A DNA stretch of 55,224 nt, taken from Microbacterium sp. GTDB taxonomy: Bacteria > Actinomycetota > Actinomycetes > Actinomycetales > Microbacteriaceae. Shown here piece by piece: positions 48,081 through 55,224 of this stretch. Made by a program: the position numbers and the translations under genes. A model generated the notes under the pieces. The model was not told the origin of the DNA, searched no databases, and saw only the letters and a list, made by a program, of their open reading frames with translations. The DNA lies in NCBI GenBank assembly GCA_002703245.1, contig NZTV01000020.1, positions 1 through 55,224 of the forward strand. Reading direction: 5' to 3'. Each line of letters starts with the position of its first letter. Position 1 is the stretch's first letter.

Positions 48081-50593
48081 TCGACCGCGACCGGTTCCCC
48101 GCCGACCCGTGGCGTCTGGTCGAGACACGTGTCGACATGTCCGACATCGGTGTCACCGAGACGCTCTTCGCCGTGGGCAACGGCTACCTCGGTCTGCGCG
48201 GCAACTCGCCCGAGGGCAGGCACGGGCACGAGGACGGCACGTTCATCAACGGCTTCCACGAGACCTTCCCGATCCACCACGCCGAGCGCGCGTACGGCTT
48301 CGCCGAGGTCGGTCAGACCATCGTGAACGCACCGGACGCGAAGGTCATGCGCGTCTACATCGACGACGAACCGCTGTCGCTGGACCTCGCCGACGTGCGC
48401 GAGTACGAGCGCGTGCTGGACATGCGCGACGGTGTGCTGCGCCAGCGCATCCTGTGGGTCACCCCGTCGGGCAAGGAGGTGCTGATCGAGGACGAGCGGA
48501 TGGTCTCGTTCGAGGAGAAGCACCTGGCGGTGATGCGCCGGACGGTGACCGTGCTCAATTCCGACGCGCCGGTGACCATCTCGTGCCAGCTGCTGAACCG
48601 GCAGGACGGCGAGGACGTCTACGGCGGGATCCCGAACGCCACGAAGAAGTCGGGTTGGGACCCACGCAAGGCCGAGCGCATCCAGGACCGTGTCCTGCAG
48701 CCACAGGAGTACTGGCAGGACCATGACCGTTCCGCGCTGTCGTTCCGCGTCTCGGAGTCGGGGATGACCATCGCGGTCGTCGCCGACCATGAGATCGAGA
48801 CGGAGAACGACTACGACGCGCGGCGACTGATCGAGCCGGACATCGCGAAGAACGTCTTTCGCGTGAACGCCCGCGCCGGGGTGCCGACGACGGTGACGAA
48901 GTTCGTCAGCTACCACACCTCGCGCGGTGTGCCGGCGCGGGAGCTCGTGGACCGTGGGCGTCGTGTCGTCGACCGCGTATGCGACCTGGGCTACGACGCG
49001 CTCTTCGCCGCGCAGCGGTCGTGGCTGTCGGACTTCTGGGAGCGCTCGGACGTGCGCATCGGCGGCCAGGACGACATCCAGCAGGCGGTGCGCTGGTGTC
49101 TGTTCCAGCTCGCCCAGGCGGCTGCGCGCGCCGACGGCATGGGCGTGCCCGCCAAGGGGATGACCGGATCGGGCTACAGCGGTCATTACTTCTGGGACAC
49201 CGAGGTGTACATCATGCCGTTCATGGCGTACACCAGCCCGTTGTGGGCGCGAAACGCGCTGCGCATGCGCTACCTCATGCTCCCTGCCGCACGTCGCCGC
49301 GCGCGGCAGCTGAACGAGGCCGGAGCGCTGTTCCCGTGGCGCACCATCAACGGGGAAGAGGCGTCGGCGTACTACGCCGCCGGCACCGCGCAGTACCACA
49401 TCAACGCCGACATCAGCTTCGCGGTGGCGAAGTACGTGCGGGCCACGGGGGATGAGGAGTTCCTCTACCGGGAGGGCGTCGACATCGCCGTCGAGACCGC
49501 GCGGCTGTGGACCACCCTCGGTTTCTGGCGCTCGAGCAACGGCCACGGCGAGGACTCGTTCCACATCCACGGCGTTACCGGGCCCGACGAGTACACCACC
49601 GTCGTCAACAACAACCTCTTCACCAACGTCATGGCGCGCTTCAACCTGCGTTTCGCCGCGCGCACGGTCGACGAGATGGCCGAGAACGATCCCGAGGCGT
49701 ACCGCCTCATGGTCGAGCGTCTCCGCCTCGATCCGACCGAGGCGGAGACGTGGGACCGTGCGGCCGAGGCGATGCACATCCCGTACAGCGAGACGCTCGG
49801 GATCCACCCGCAGGACGAGGTCTTCCTCGACCGCGAGGTGTGGGACCTCGAACACACCCCCGACGAGCAGCGTCCGTTGCTGCTGCACTTCCACCCGCTG
49901 GTGATCTACCGGTACCAGGTGCTCAAGCAGGCCGACGTCGTGCTGGCGCTGTTCCTGCAGGGGAACCACTTCTCGCCCGAGGACAAGCTCGCCGACTTCG
50001 AGTACTACGATCCGCTGACCACGGGCGACTCGACCCTGTCGGCGGTCGTGCAGTCGATTCTCGCCGCGGAGGTCGGCTACCAGGATCTGGCGTTGCAGTA
50101 CTTCTCGCAGTCGCTGTTCGTCGATCTCGCCGACCTGCACCACAACGCCTCCGACGGCGTCCACGTCGCGTCGGCCGGTGGCGTGTGGACAGCGCTCGTC
50201 TCCGGCTTCGGGGGCATGCGCGATCACTTCGGGGAGCTGTCCTTCGACCCGCGTCTGCCGGCGGACTGGCCCGAGTTGGCCTACACGTTGCACTGGCAGG
50301 GCACCCGGTTGAGTGTGTCCGTGCGCCCGCACGAGCTGCGCGTCTCCGCCGGCGAGGGCGACCCGGTCGCGTTCACCGTCCGCGGTGCGTCATATGTCAT
50401 CGAGGGTGGGGGAGAGGTCGTCGTGCCGCTGCCCGATCAGGGGCCGCTCATCCCGGGCCGTCCCTCGATCCGCAGCTTCCTCGACGCCCGGCGCGAGGAC
50501 GGCACGCTGCTGTCGGCGTCCGTGCCCGCGATGACCACGGCGATCCCGGTGCTCGGCGACGGCGAGGAGGTCGAGGAGGGCGCCCCGGCCTGA
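48077..50593 (+). CDS. Glycoside hydrolase family 65 disaccharide phosphorylase
   Basis: This 838-residue GH65 enzyme phosphorolyses an alpha-glucosyl disaccharide (maltose, trehalose, kojibiose or similar; not decidable here). An N-terminal beta-sandwich (about 1-290; ETLFAVGNGYLGLRGN) precedes the (alpha/alpha)6 barrel. The barrel has GMTGSGYSGHYFWDTEVYIMPF and HIHGVTGPDEYTTVVNNN, whose Glu is the general acid. A small C-terminal beta domain ends the protein. HFHPLVIYRYQVLKQADVVLA is also typical. The ATG overlaps the HAD gene stop. No sugar importer is adjacent. Confidence 0.92.
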   Translation: MIDRDRFPADPWRLVETRVDMSDIGVTETLFAVGNGYLGLRGNSPEGRHGHEDGTFINGFHETFPIHHAERAYGFAEVGQTIVNAPDAKVMRVYIDDEPLSLDLADVREYERVLDMRDGVLRQRILWVTPSGKEVLIEDERMVSFEEKHLAVMRRTVTVLNSDAPVTISCQLLNRQDGEDVYGGIPNATKKSGWDPRKAERIQDRVLQPQEYWQDHDRSALSFRVSESGMTIAVVADHEIETENDYDARRLIEPDIAKNVFRVNARAGVPTTVTKFVSYHTSRGVPARELVDRGRRVVDRVCDLGYDALFAAQRSWLSDFWERSDVRIGGQDDIQQAVRWCLFQLAQAAARADGMGVPAKGMTGSGYSGHYFWDTEVYIMPFMAYTSPLWARNALRMRYLMLPAARRRARQLNEAGALFPWRTINGEEASAYYAAGTAQYHINADISFAVAKYVRATGDEEFLYREGVDIAVETARLWTTLGFWRSSNGHGEDSFHIHGVTGPDEYTTVVNNNLFTNVMARFNLRFAARTVDEMAENDPEAYRLMVERLRLDPTEAETWDRAAEAMHIPYSETLGIHPQDEVFLDREVWDLEHTPDEQRPLLLHFHPLVIYRYQVLKQADVVLALFLQGNHFSPEDKLADFEYYDPLTTGDSTLSAVVQSILAAEVGYQDLALQYFSQSLFVDLADLHHNASDGVHVASAGGVWTALVSGFGGMRDHFGELSFDPRLPADWPELAYTLHWQGTRLSVSVRPHELRVSAGEGDPVAFTVRGASYVIEGGGEVVVPLPDQGPLIPGRPSIRSFLDARREDGTLLSASVPAMTTAIPVLGDGEEVEEGAPA

Positions 50594-50624
50594 CCCGACT
50601 CGCCACGATGTCGGAGCGACGCCG

Positions 50625-50630
50625 TAGGCT
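50625..50630 (+). promoter_or_regulatory. -10 element, probable leaderless promoter of dnaX
   Basis: TAGGCT lies 6 nt before the GTG of dnaX in the 43-bp gap after the GH65 gene; no Shine-Dalgarno sequence is present. Confidence 0.55.
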
Positions 50631-50636
50631 GTCTGG

Positions 50637-52835
50637 GTGACCACCGCCCTCTACCGCCGCTACCGCCCCGAGGCGTTCGGGGAGATGATCGGACAGTCTC
50701 AGGTCACCGAGCCGCTGATGACCGCGTTGCGCGGTGACCGGGTCGGTCATGCCTACTTGTTCTCGGGCCCCCGCGGGTGCGGCAAGACGACCTCCGCACG
50801 CATCCTGGCCCGCTGCTTGAACTGCGCGGAAGGCCCGACCGACACCCCGTGCGGAACGTGCGAGAGCTGCGTGGAGCTGGGGCGCGCCGGCGGTGGATCG
50901 CTCGACGTCGTCGAGATCGACGCCGCCTCCCACAATGGCGTCGACGACGCGCGCGACCTCCGGGAACGCGCCGTGTTCGCGCCGGCGCGCGACCGCTTCA
51001 AGATCTTCATCCTCGACGAGGCGCACATGGTGACGCCGCAGGGGTTCAATGCGCTCCTGAAGCTCGTCGAAGAGCCACCCGACCACGTCAAGTTCATCTT
51101 CGCGACGACCGAGCCCGAGAAGGTCATCGGCACGATCCGGTCGCGCACGCATCACTATCCGTTCCGCTTGGTGCCGCCCGCGGCGATGCTCGCCTATGTC
51201 GAAGAGCTCTGCGCGAGCGAGGGTGTGGCCGTCGAAGCGGGCGTGCTTCCGCTCGTGGTGCGCGCCGGCGGCGGATCGCCCCGAGACACCCTTTCGCTGT
51301 TGGATCAGCTCATCGCCGGTTCCGACGTCGGCGAGCAGGGCGTGCTGGTGCGGTATGAGCGGGCGGTCGCGTTGCTCGGTTACACGCACGGTGAACTGCT
51401 CGACGAGGTCGTCCACGCACTCGGTGCACGCGATGCCGCGGCGGCGTTCGCCGCGGTCGACCGCGTCGTGCAGACCGGCCAGGACCCGCGGCGGTTCGTG
51501 GACGATCTCCTCGAGCGGCTCCGTGATCTGATCATCATCGCGGCGACCGGGGACGGTGCCGCGGCGGTGCTGCGCGGCGTCTCGGAGGAGGAACTGGCGA
51601 ACTACACTCGGCAGGCGGACGCCTTCGGGGCGTCCCGCCTGTCGCGCACGGCCGATGTCGTGATCGCGGCTCTCGACGAGATGTCGGGGGCGACCTCGCC
51701 GCGACTGCAACTCGAACTCATGGTCGCGCGTGTGCTCACTGCCGCCGAGGCGCCGGCGCCGACTCCCGCCGAGGGGCCGGTGGCCCCGGCCGCCGCGGCG
51801 CCGACACCGAGCGCGGCACCCGTCGCGCCGCCCCGTCCCACCGGGGACACGCCTGTGGCGGCACCCGCGACCTCGTCGCCGGCGCCGCCCGCACCCGGCT
51901 CCGCGACCTCGTCGACCGCCGTCGCGGAGCCGACGCCCCCGGCCGAGCCTGTGGTCGTCTCCGGACCGATCACGACCGAGGTGGTCCGCGACCACTGGGA
52001 CGCGGTGCTGGCACGCCTGGAGGGCATCAGCCGATCCTCGTGGCTCATCGTGCTCGGAGCGCGGGTGGCCGATCTCACCGACGACGTGCTCACGCTGGCG
52101 TTCACGAGCAACGCCGACATCGCGAAGTTCAAGCAACGCACCGCCGGTGCCGGTCCGAGCGAAGACCTCCGCCAGGCGATCGTCGCCGTCCTGGGCATCC
52201 GGGTGAAGTATCTCGCCAACCTCGACGACGGTGGTTCCGGTGGTTCCGGTGGTTCCGGTGGTCCGGGTGGTCCGGGCACGGAGCCGGGCGCCATGCGGGC
52301 CCCCGTTCGCCCGGCCGAGGCGGCTCCGAGGGTGTCGGCACCGGCGTCCGCCCGGGGGTCGGCGCCCGCGCAGGTGGCGGCGAGCCCCGTCACGGACTGG
52401 GCCGTCGCCCCGATCCCGCAGGATGCCCCGTCGATCGGAGGCGCGCCGTCGGGTGCCGTCCCCCCGGTGGGGTCCTCTCTCGGGCAGCTGGCCGTCGACG
52501 ACGACCCGGAGGACGCCCGAGCGACGGTGCGCACCGCGACCATCGCCCCCGACCGCGAGGGCGACGTGCTGCCACGCGAGGCCACGATCGCCGTGTCGGA
52601 CGACGATCGCGACGAGGACCCCGAGCTCGACACCGACGTGCGGCCCGCCGATGTCCCCGTGCCCCCGGTCGTCGCCCCGCCGTTGGCCACCCCGACCCCC
52701 GAACCGCGCGCCGCGGGTCGCACTCCCCGGCGCGAGGGCGGCGTGCAGCGCTACGGCGAAGCGGTCGTGCGGCAGGTGCTGGGCGCGACCTTCGTGCGTG
52801 AAGAGCCCTACGAGGCGCCCACGAGGTTCAGCTGA
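50637..52835 (+). CDS. dnaX: DNA polymerase III subunit gamma/tau
   Basis: This 732-residue clamp-loader ATPase has the AAA+ core in the first 240 residues: [15 protein letters not shown], Walker [15 protein letters not shown], the zinc module [19 protein letters not shown], and [25 protein letters not shown]. Domain III follows to about 370, then a long Ala/Pro/Asp-rich tau region. This includes a probable polymerase-contact segment (about 445-520) and a Gly-Gly-Ser linker. The GTG start is set by TAGGCT 6 nt upstream. No obvious slippery A-run for a gamma frameshift is seen. Its stop overlaps recR (TGATG). Confidence 0.95.
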   Translation: MTTALYRRYRPEAFGEMIGQSQVTEPLMTALRGDRVGHAYLFSGPRGCGKTTSARILARCLNCAEGPTDTPCGTCESCVELGRAGGGSLDVVEIDAASHNGVDDARDLRERAVFAPARDRFKIFILDEAHMVTPQGFNALLKLVEEPPDHVKFIFATTEPEKVIGTIRSRTHHYPFRLVPPAAMLAYVEELCASEGVAVEAGVLPLVVRAGGGSPRDTLSLLDQLIAGSDVGEQGVLVRYERAVALLGYTHGELLDEVVHALGARDAAAAFAAVDRVVQTGQDPRRFVDDLLERLRDLIIIAATGDGAAAVLRGVSEEELANYTRQADAFGASRLSRTADVVIAALDEMSGATSPRLQLELMVARVLTAAEAPAPTPAEGPVAPAAAAPTPSAAPVAPPRPTGDTPVAAPATSSPAPPAPGSATSSTAVAEPTPPAEPVVVSGPITTEVVRDHWDAVLARLEGISRSSWLIVLGARVADLTDDVLTLAFTSNADIAKFKQRTAGAGPSEDLRQAIVAVLGIRVKYLANLDDGGSGGSGGSGGPGGPGTEPGAMRAPVRPAEAAPRVSAPASARGSAPAQVAASPVTDWAVAPIPQDAPSIGGAPSGAVPPVGSSLGQLAVDDDPEDARATVRTATIAPDREGDVLPREATIAVSDDDRDEDPELDTDVRPADVPVPPVVAPPLATPTPEPRAAGRTPRREGGVQRYGEAVVRQVLGATFVREEPYEAPTRFS
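52230..52274 (+). repeat. In-frame 9-bp tandem repeat in dnaX
   Basis: GGTGGTTCC occurs three times in a row, followed by two copies of GGTGGTCCG. They encode (GGS)3(GGP)2, a flexible linker in the tau tail. Perfect unit identity suggests recent slippage and a likely length polymorphism between strains. Confidence 0.85.
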
Positions 52836-53431
52836 TGTACGACGGCATCGTCCAGAACCTGATCGACGAGTTCGGCCGCCTCCCCGGGATCGGGCCCAAG
52901 TCGGCGCAGCGCATCACGTTCCACATCCTCCAGACGCCCGGTTTCGATGTGTCCCACCTGGCCCAGCTCCTGTCCGAGGTGCGCGACAAGGTGCGCTTCT
53001 GCGAGATCTGCGGGAATGTCTCCGAGCAGGAGCGGTGCGGTATCTGCCGCGACCCGCGCCGCAACCTGACGTTCATCTGCGTGGTGGAAGACGCGAAGGA
53101 CGTGGCGGCGATCGAGCGCACACGCGAGTTCCGCGGGCTCTACCACGTGCTCGGCGGCGCCATCAGCCCGATCGCCGGCATCGGCCCCGACGACCTTCGC
53201 ATCGCGCAACTCATGCAGCGTCTCGCCGACGGCACCGTGCAGGAGGTCATCATCGCTACGAACCCGAACCTCGAGGGGGAGGCGACGGCGACGTATCTGA
53301 GCCGGCTGTTGCAGACGCTGCAGATCTCGGTCACCCGCCTCGCGTCCGGTCTGCCCGTCGGTGGCGACCTCGAATACGCCGATGAAGTGACCCTCGGGCG
53401 GGCCTTCGAAGGGCGCCGCGCCATCGGGTGA
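52835..53431 (+). CDS. recR: Recombination mediator protein RecR
   Basis: This 198-residue recombination mediator works with RecF and RecO at gapped DNA. An N-terminal helix-hairpin-helix ([24 protein letters not shown]), a four-cysteine zinc finger ([16 protein letters not shown]) and a Toprim domain ([17 protein letters not shown]) are in the usual order. A Walker-like [23 protein letters not shown] terminus follows. The length is normal. It overlaps dnaX by one base, the common dnaX-recR arrangement. Confidence 0.97.
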   Translation: MYDGIVQNLIDEFGRLPGIGPKSAQRITFHILQTPGFDVSHLAQLLSEVRDKVRFCEICGNVSEQERCGICRDPRRNLTFICVVEDAKDVAAIERTREFRGLYHVLGGAISPIAGIGPDDLRIAQLMQRLADGTVQEVIIATNPNLEGEATATYLSRLLQTLQISVTRLASGLPVGGDLEYADEVTLGRAFEGRRAIG

Positions 53432-53467
53432 GTCCGCTCGTGACGGACCCGGGCTCTCGCGCGGGTG

Positions 53468-54865
53468 TCAGCGGCGAAGGCGCACGCGCGCTTTCGAGAC
53501 CGAGCCGAGCGACGCGCGCACGGGCTGCCCGAGGTAAATGCCCAGCGACGCCCCCACGGCGAGGCTGATGCCGACGATGGCCGCACCGACGAGCGTCTCG
53601 AACCCCACCAGCATGAGCGACCCCTCGTCCCCGGCCTCGACGATGCTCAGCAACCCGCGGAAGACCGCGGCGCCGGGGACCATGGGGAGGATCGCGGCGA
53701 TGGTGATGGCCACCGACGGCACGTGGAGTCGGTAAGCCGCGAGGACCCCGACGAAGCTGCCGACGAAGGCCCCGATGCCGCTCGCGGCGGCCGTGTCGAG
53801 TCCGATGGAGGAGGCGGCGAGGTAACCCGCCCACGCGATGAGACTCAACACGGTGCTCACCACGATGATGCGGCGGCCGGCGCCGTTGTACACCGCAACG
53901 GCGACGGCGATGAGTCCCGCTCCGAGGAACTGCAGCGGAACCGCGCCCAGGGGGACCGCTTCATTGGGTGGGTCCATTCCCCGTCCGACGACGCTGGCCA
54001 CTTCCAAGGCGGCCAGGATGCCGAGCACGACCCCCAACGTGTGCGTCGTCAGCTCGAGCATGCGCCCCATTGCGGTCAGGGCGAACCCGTCGATCGCATC
54101 CTGCGCCGCGCCGACGACGGTGAGACCGGCCAGCATCAGGACGATGCCGGAGGCGACGATCACCGATGGTCTGATGTCCTGCGCCCCGGGAAGGGGGGTC
54201 AGGGCGAGGAGCGGGCTGAACGCAGCGGCCAGGGTGAGGACGAACGCCCCGGCGATCTGGCTGAAGAAGTACGGCACGTGTGCCTTCGCGAGCGCGTACT
54301 GAGTGAGAGCGGCCAGGATCGCGGCGACGAACGCGAGCACGATGACGATCCACGGCGCACCGAACATGATGGCGACGCCGACCGCGAGCATGCCCTGCGC
54401 GATCACGACCGCCGGCGGGCGGTACAGGAAAGGGGTGTGTCGGATACGTCGGAACCGTTCCGAGGCCGTCTGGGGATCCAGACCCGACCGGATGTCGCTG
54501 ACCAGTGCCTGCACCCGCTGGAGTCGTTCGTGGTCCGGGGCCGCACCGCGCACCACACGCATGGACGTGATCGGGCGCTCCGCGCCCGGCCGGTGATAGG
54601 TCGCCGTGATCGAGTTGTAGCTGACTTCGACGTGGACCTGGTCGAGGCCGTAGGTGCCGGCGACCCGCACGATCGTGAGGGTGACCTCGCTCGCGGGGGC
54701 GCCGGCGACCAGCATCGTCTCTCCGATGCGGATCGCGAGCTCGACGATCTGCGCGGCCAGAGCGTCGTCGATCACCGGGAACGCCTCGGTGAGGGTGTCG
54801 GTGGGCAGGTCACTGCGCACCAGGCTGCTCAGCGACGGCAGCAGCTTGCGGCGGCGTGGGGCCAT
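53468..54865 (-). CDS. Threonine/serine exporter family (ThrE-like) membrane protein
   Basis: This 465-residue protein has a soluble N-terminal ThrE domain (about 30-160: IGETMLVAGAPASEVTLTIVRVAGTYGLDQVHVEVSYNSI) followed by about ten hydrophobic helices (about 165-450). The middle and end contain the repeats typical of the combined ThrE/ThrB-C family. Corynebacterial ThrE exports threonine and serine. AGGAGGT precedes the ATG at about 10 nt, and TAGGAT (54931-54926, minus strand) is a probable -10. It is divergent from lysC, which starts the pathway leading to threonine, so a metabolic link is plausible. Confidence 0.87.
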   Translation of the reverse strand: MAPRRRKLLPSLSSLVRSDLPTDTLTEAFPVIDDALAAQIVELAIRIGETMLVAGAPASEVTLTIVRVAGTYGLDQVHVEVSYNSITATYHRPGAERPITSMRVVRGAAPDHERLQRVQALVSDIRSGLDPQTASERFRRIRHTPFLYRPPAVVIAQGMLAVGVAIMFGAPWIVIVLAFVAAILAALTQYALAKAHVPYFFSQIAGAFVLTLAAAFSPLLALTPLPGAQDIRPSVIVASGIVLMLAGLTVVGAAQDAIDGFALTAMGRMLELTTHTLGVVLGILAALEVASVVGRGMDPPNEAVPLGAVPLQFLGAGLIAVAVAVYNGAGRRIIVVSTVLSLIAWAGYLAASSIGLDTAAASGIGAFVGSFVGVLAAYRLHVPSVAITIAAILPMVPGAAVFRGLLSIVEAGDEGSLMLVGFETLVGAAIVGISLAVGASLGIYLGQPVRASLGSVSKARVRLRR

Positions 54866-54925
54866 GCGGCCGCGACCTCCTGTGACTCGTTCGACGACGG
54901 TCCTCCGGGCGCGGGGACCGCCTCG

Positions 54926-54931
54926 ATCCTA
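54926..54931 (-). promoter_or_regulatory. -10 element of the ThrE-like gene
   Basis: On the minus strand TAGGAT would start transcription near 54919, giving a leader of about 54 nt with an AGGAGGT ribosome binding site. Confidence 0.45.
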
Positions 54932-54990
54932 GGACCGATCGCCTGTGCGGGGACCGTGCACGGGCCGAGCGGAAGCCGGGTGCGGTCCGT

Positions 54991-55026
54991 CACATGGCGA
55001 TGTGCGCATGGTCGCGTCCGTAAGAT
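54991..55026 (+). promoter_or_regulatory. lysC promoter with inverted repeat at the -35
   Basis: TAAGAT (55021-55026) is a likely -10. CACAT-GGCG-ATGTG (54991-55004) is a perfect inverted repeat covering the -35 position, suggesting repressor control. The leader then holds a small GGGCG/CGCCC hairpin (about 55034-55050) before the ribosome binding site GGGAGA. Confidence 0.5.
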
Positions 55027-55086
55027 GGTGGGTCGGGCGTGCTTTCGCCCGATTCCTTCGTGCCCGCGCAACCCGGGAGATCCAAC

Positions 55087-55224
55087 GTGGCGCTGATCGT
55101 CCAGAAGTACGGCGGTGCGTCCGTGGCCGACGCGGAGAGCATCAAGCGAGTCGCCAAGCGCATCGTGGATGCCCGTCGTGCCGGTGACGACGTCGTCGTC
55201 GCCGTGAGCGCCATGGGTGACACC
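55087..55224 (+). CDS. lysC: Aspartate kinase, N-terminal part (cut by window end)
   Basis: The first 46 codons begin after a GTG with GGGAGA about 7 nt upstream: [20 protein letters not shown], then a [11 protein letters not shown] segment. KYGGASVA is the aspartokinase substrate/ATP-binding motif (usually KFGGTSV) and VSAMGDT is the following conserved loop. The enzyme phosphorylates aspartate at the head of the lysine, threonine and methionine pathways. The regulatory ACT domains lie beyond the window. Confidence 0.95.
   Translation, partial: MALIVQKYGGASVADAESIKRVAKRIVDARRAGDDVVVAVSAMGDT

Noticed and set aside
47501..50332. Minus-strand open frame of 943 codons opposite GH65
   Set aside because: It is an antisense shadow; the plus strand has an intact HAD-GH65 pair with catalytic residues.
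53432..53467. Terminator between recR and the ThrE-like gene
   Set aside because: Only a 5-bp GTCCG/CGGAC stem and a weak ACCCG/CGGGT pairing are visible; too weak to call.

Overview
This is a high-GC actinobacterial chromosome segment. Codon use, frequent GTG starts, translationally coupled operons and gene content (rplL, LacI-controlled sugar ABC genes, cydABDC, pta-ackA, a HAD/GH65 pair, dnaX-recR, lysC) fit Microbacteriaceae, most likely Microbacterium or a close relative. The genus is inferred from protein resemblance alone. A recurrent feature is a TANNNT hexamer 6-7 nt before the start codon, the pattern of leaderless transcripts; I count thirteen such starts.

Layout. 1-5409: rplL and its terminator, then a LacI regulator divergent from a three-gene sugar ABC importer (lipoprotein and two permeases; no ATPase and no glycosidase). 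5424-9555: Bcr/CflA-type efflux pump, PAP2 phosphatase, HerA-like DUF853 ATPase. 9574-21774: a molybdenum block. fdhD diverges from a YdeP-type molybdoenzyme followed by mogA, moaE and moaA. These converge on moeB-moeA-moaC-mobA/DUF6457-moaD, which diverges from a small HTH-TOBE protein with modABC. Uptake, cofactor synthesis, sulfuration and one client enzyme therefore lie within about 12 kb. 21771-23989: acetyltransferase and an NAD(P)-binding/DUF2867 protein. 23994-29894: cydA-cydB and cydD-cydC on the minus strand, opposite a MarR regulator, with a perfect 19-bp palindrome inside the cydA promoter. 30580-33888: housekeeping and redox genes.

33945-38887 is the accessory part. A 24-bp direct repeat equal to the 3' end of tRNA-Ser(GGA) brackets about 4.9 kb. 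Inside are a frameshifted XRE regulator, an intact RHH antitoxin with a frameshifted toxin, a secreted DUF2599-like protein, a membrane protein with a PadR regulator, and a sigma factor with one in-frame stop. No integrase is visible, so this looks like a small, decaying tRNA-targeted island with readable att sites and a 10-bp tandem repeat beside the left one.

39001-55224 returns to core content: moxR-DUF58-transglutaminase operon, SRP RNA, pta-ackA, HAD phosphatase and GH65 phosphorylase, dnaX-recR, a ThrE-type exporter, and the start of lysC cut by the window end. No CRISPR array, rRNA or intact insertion sequence was seen.
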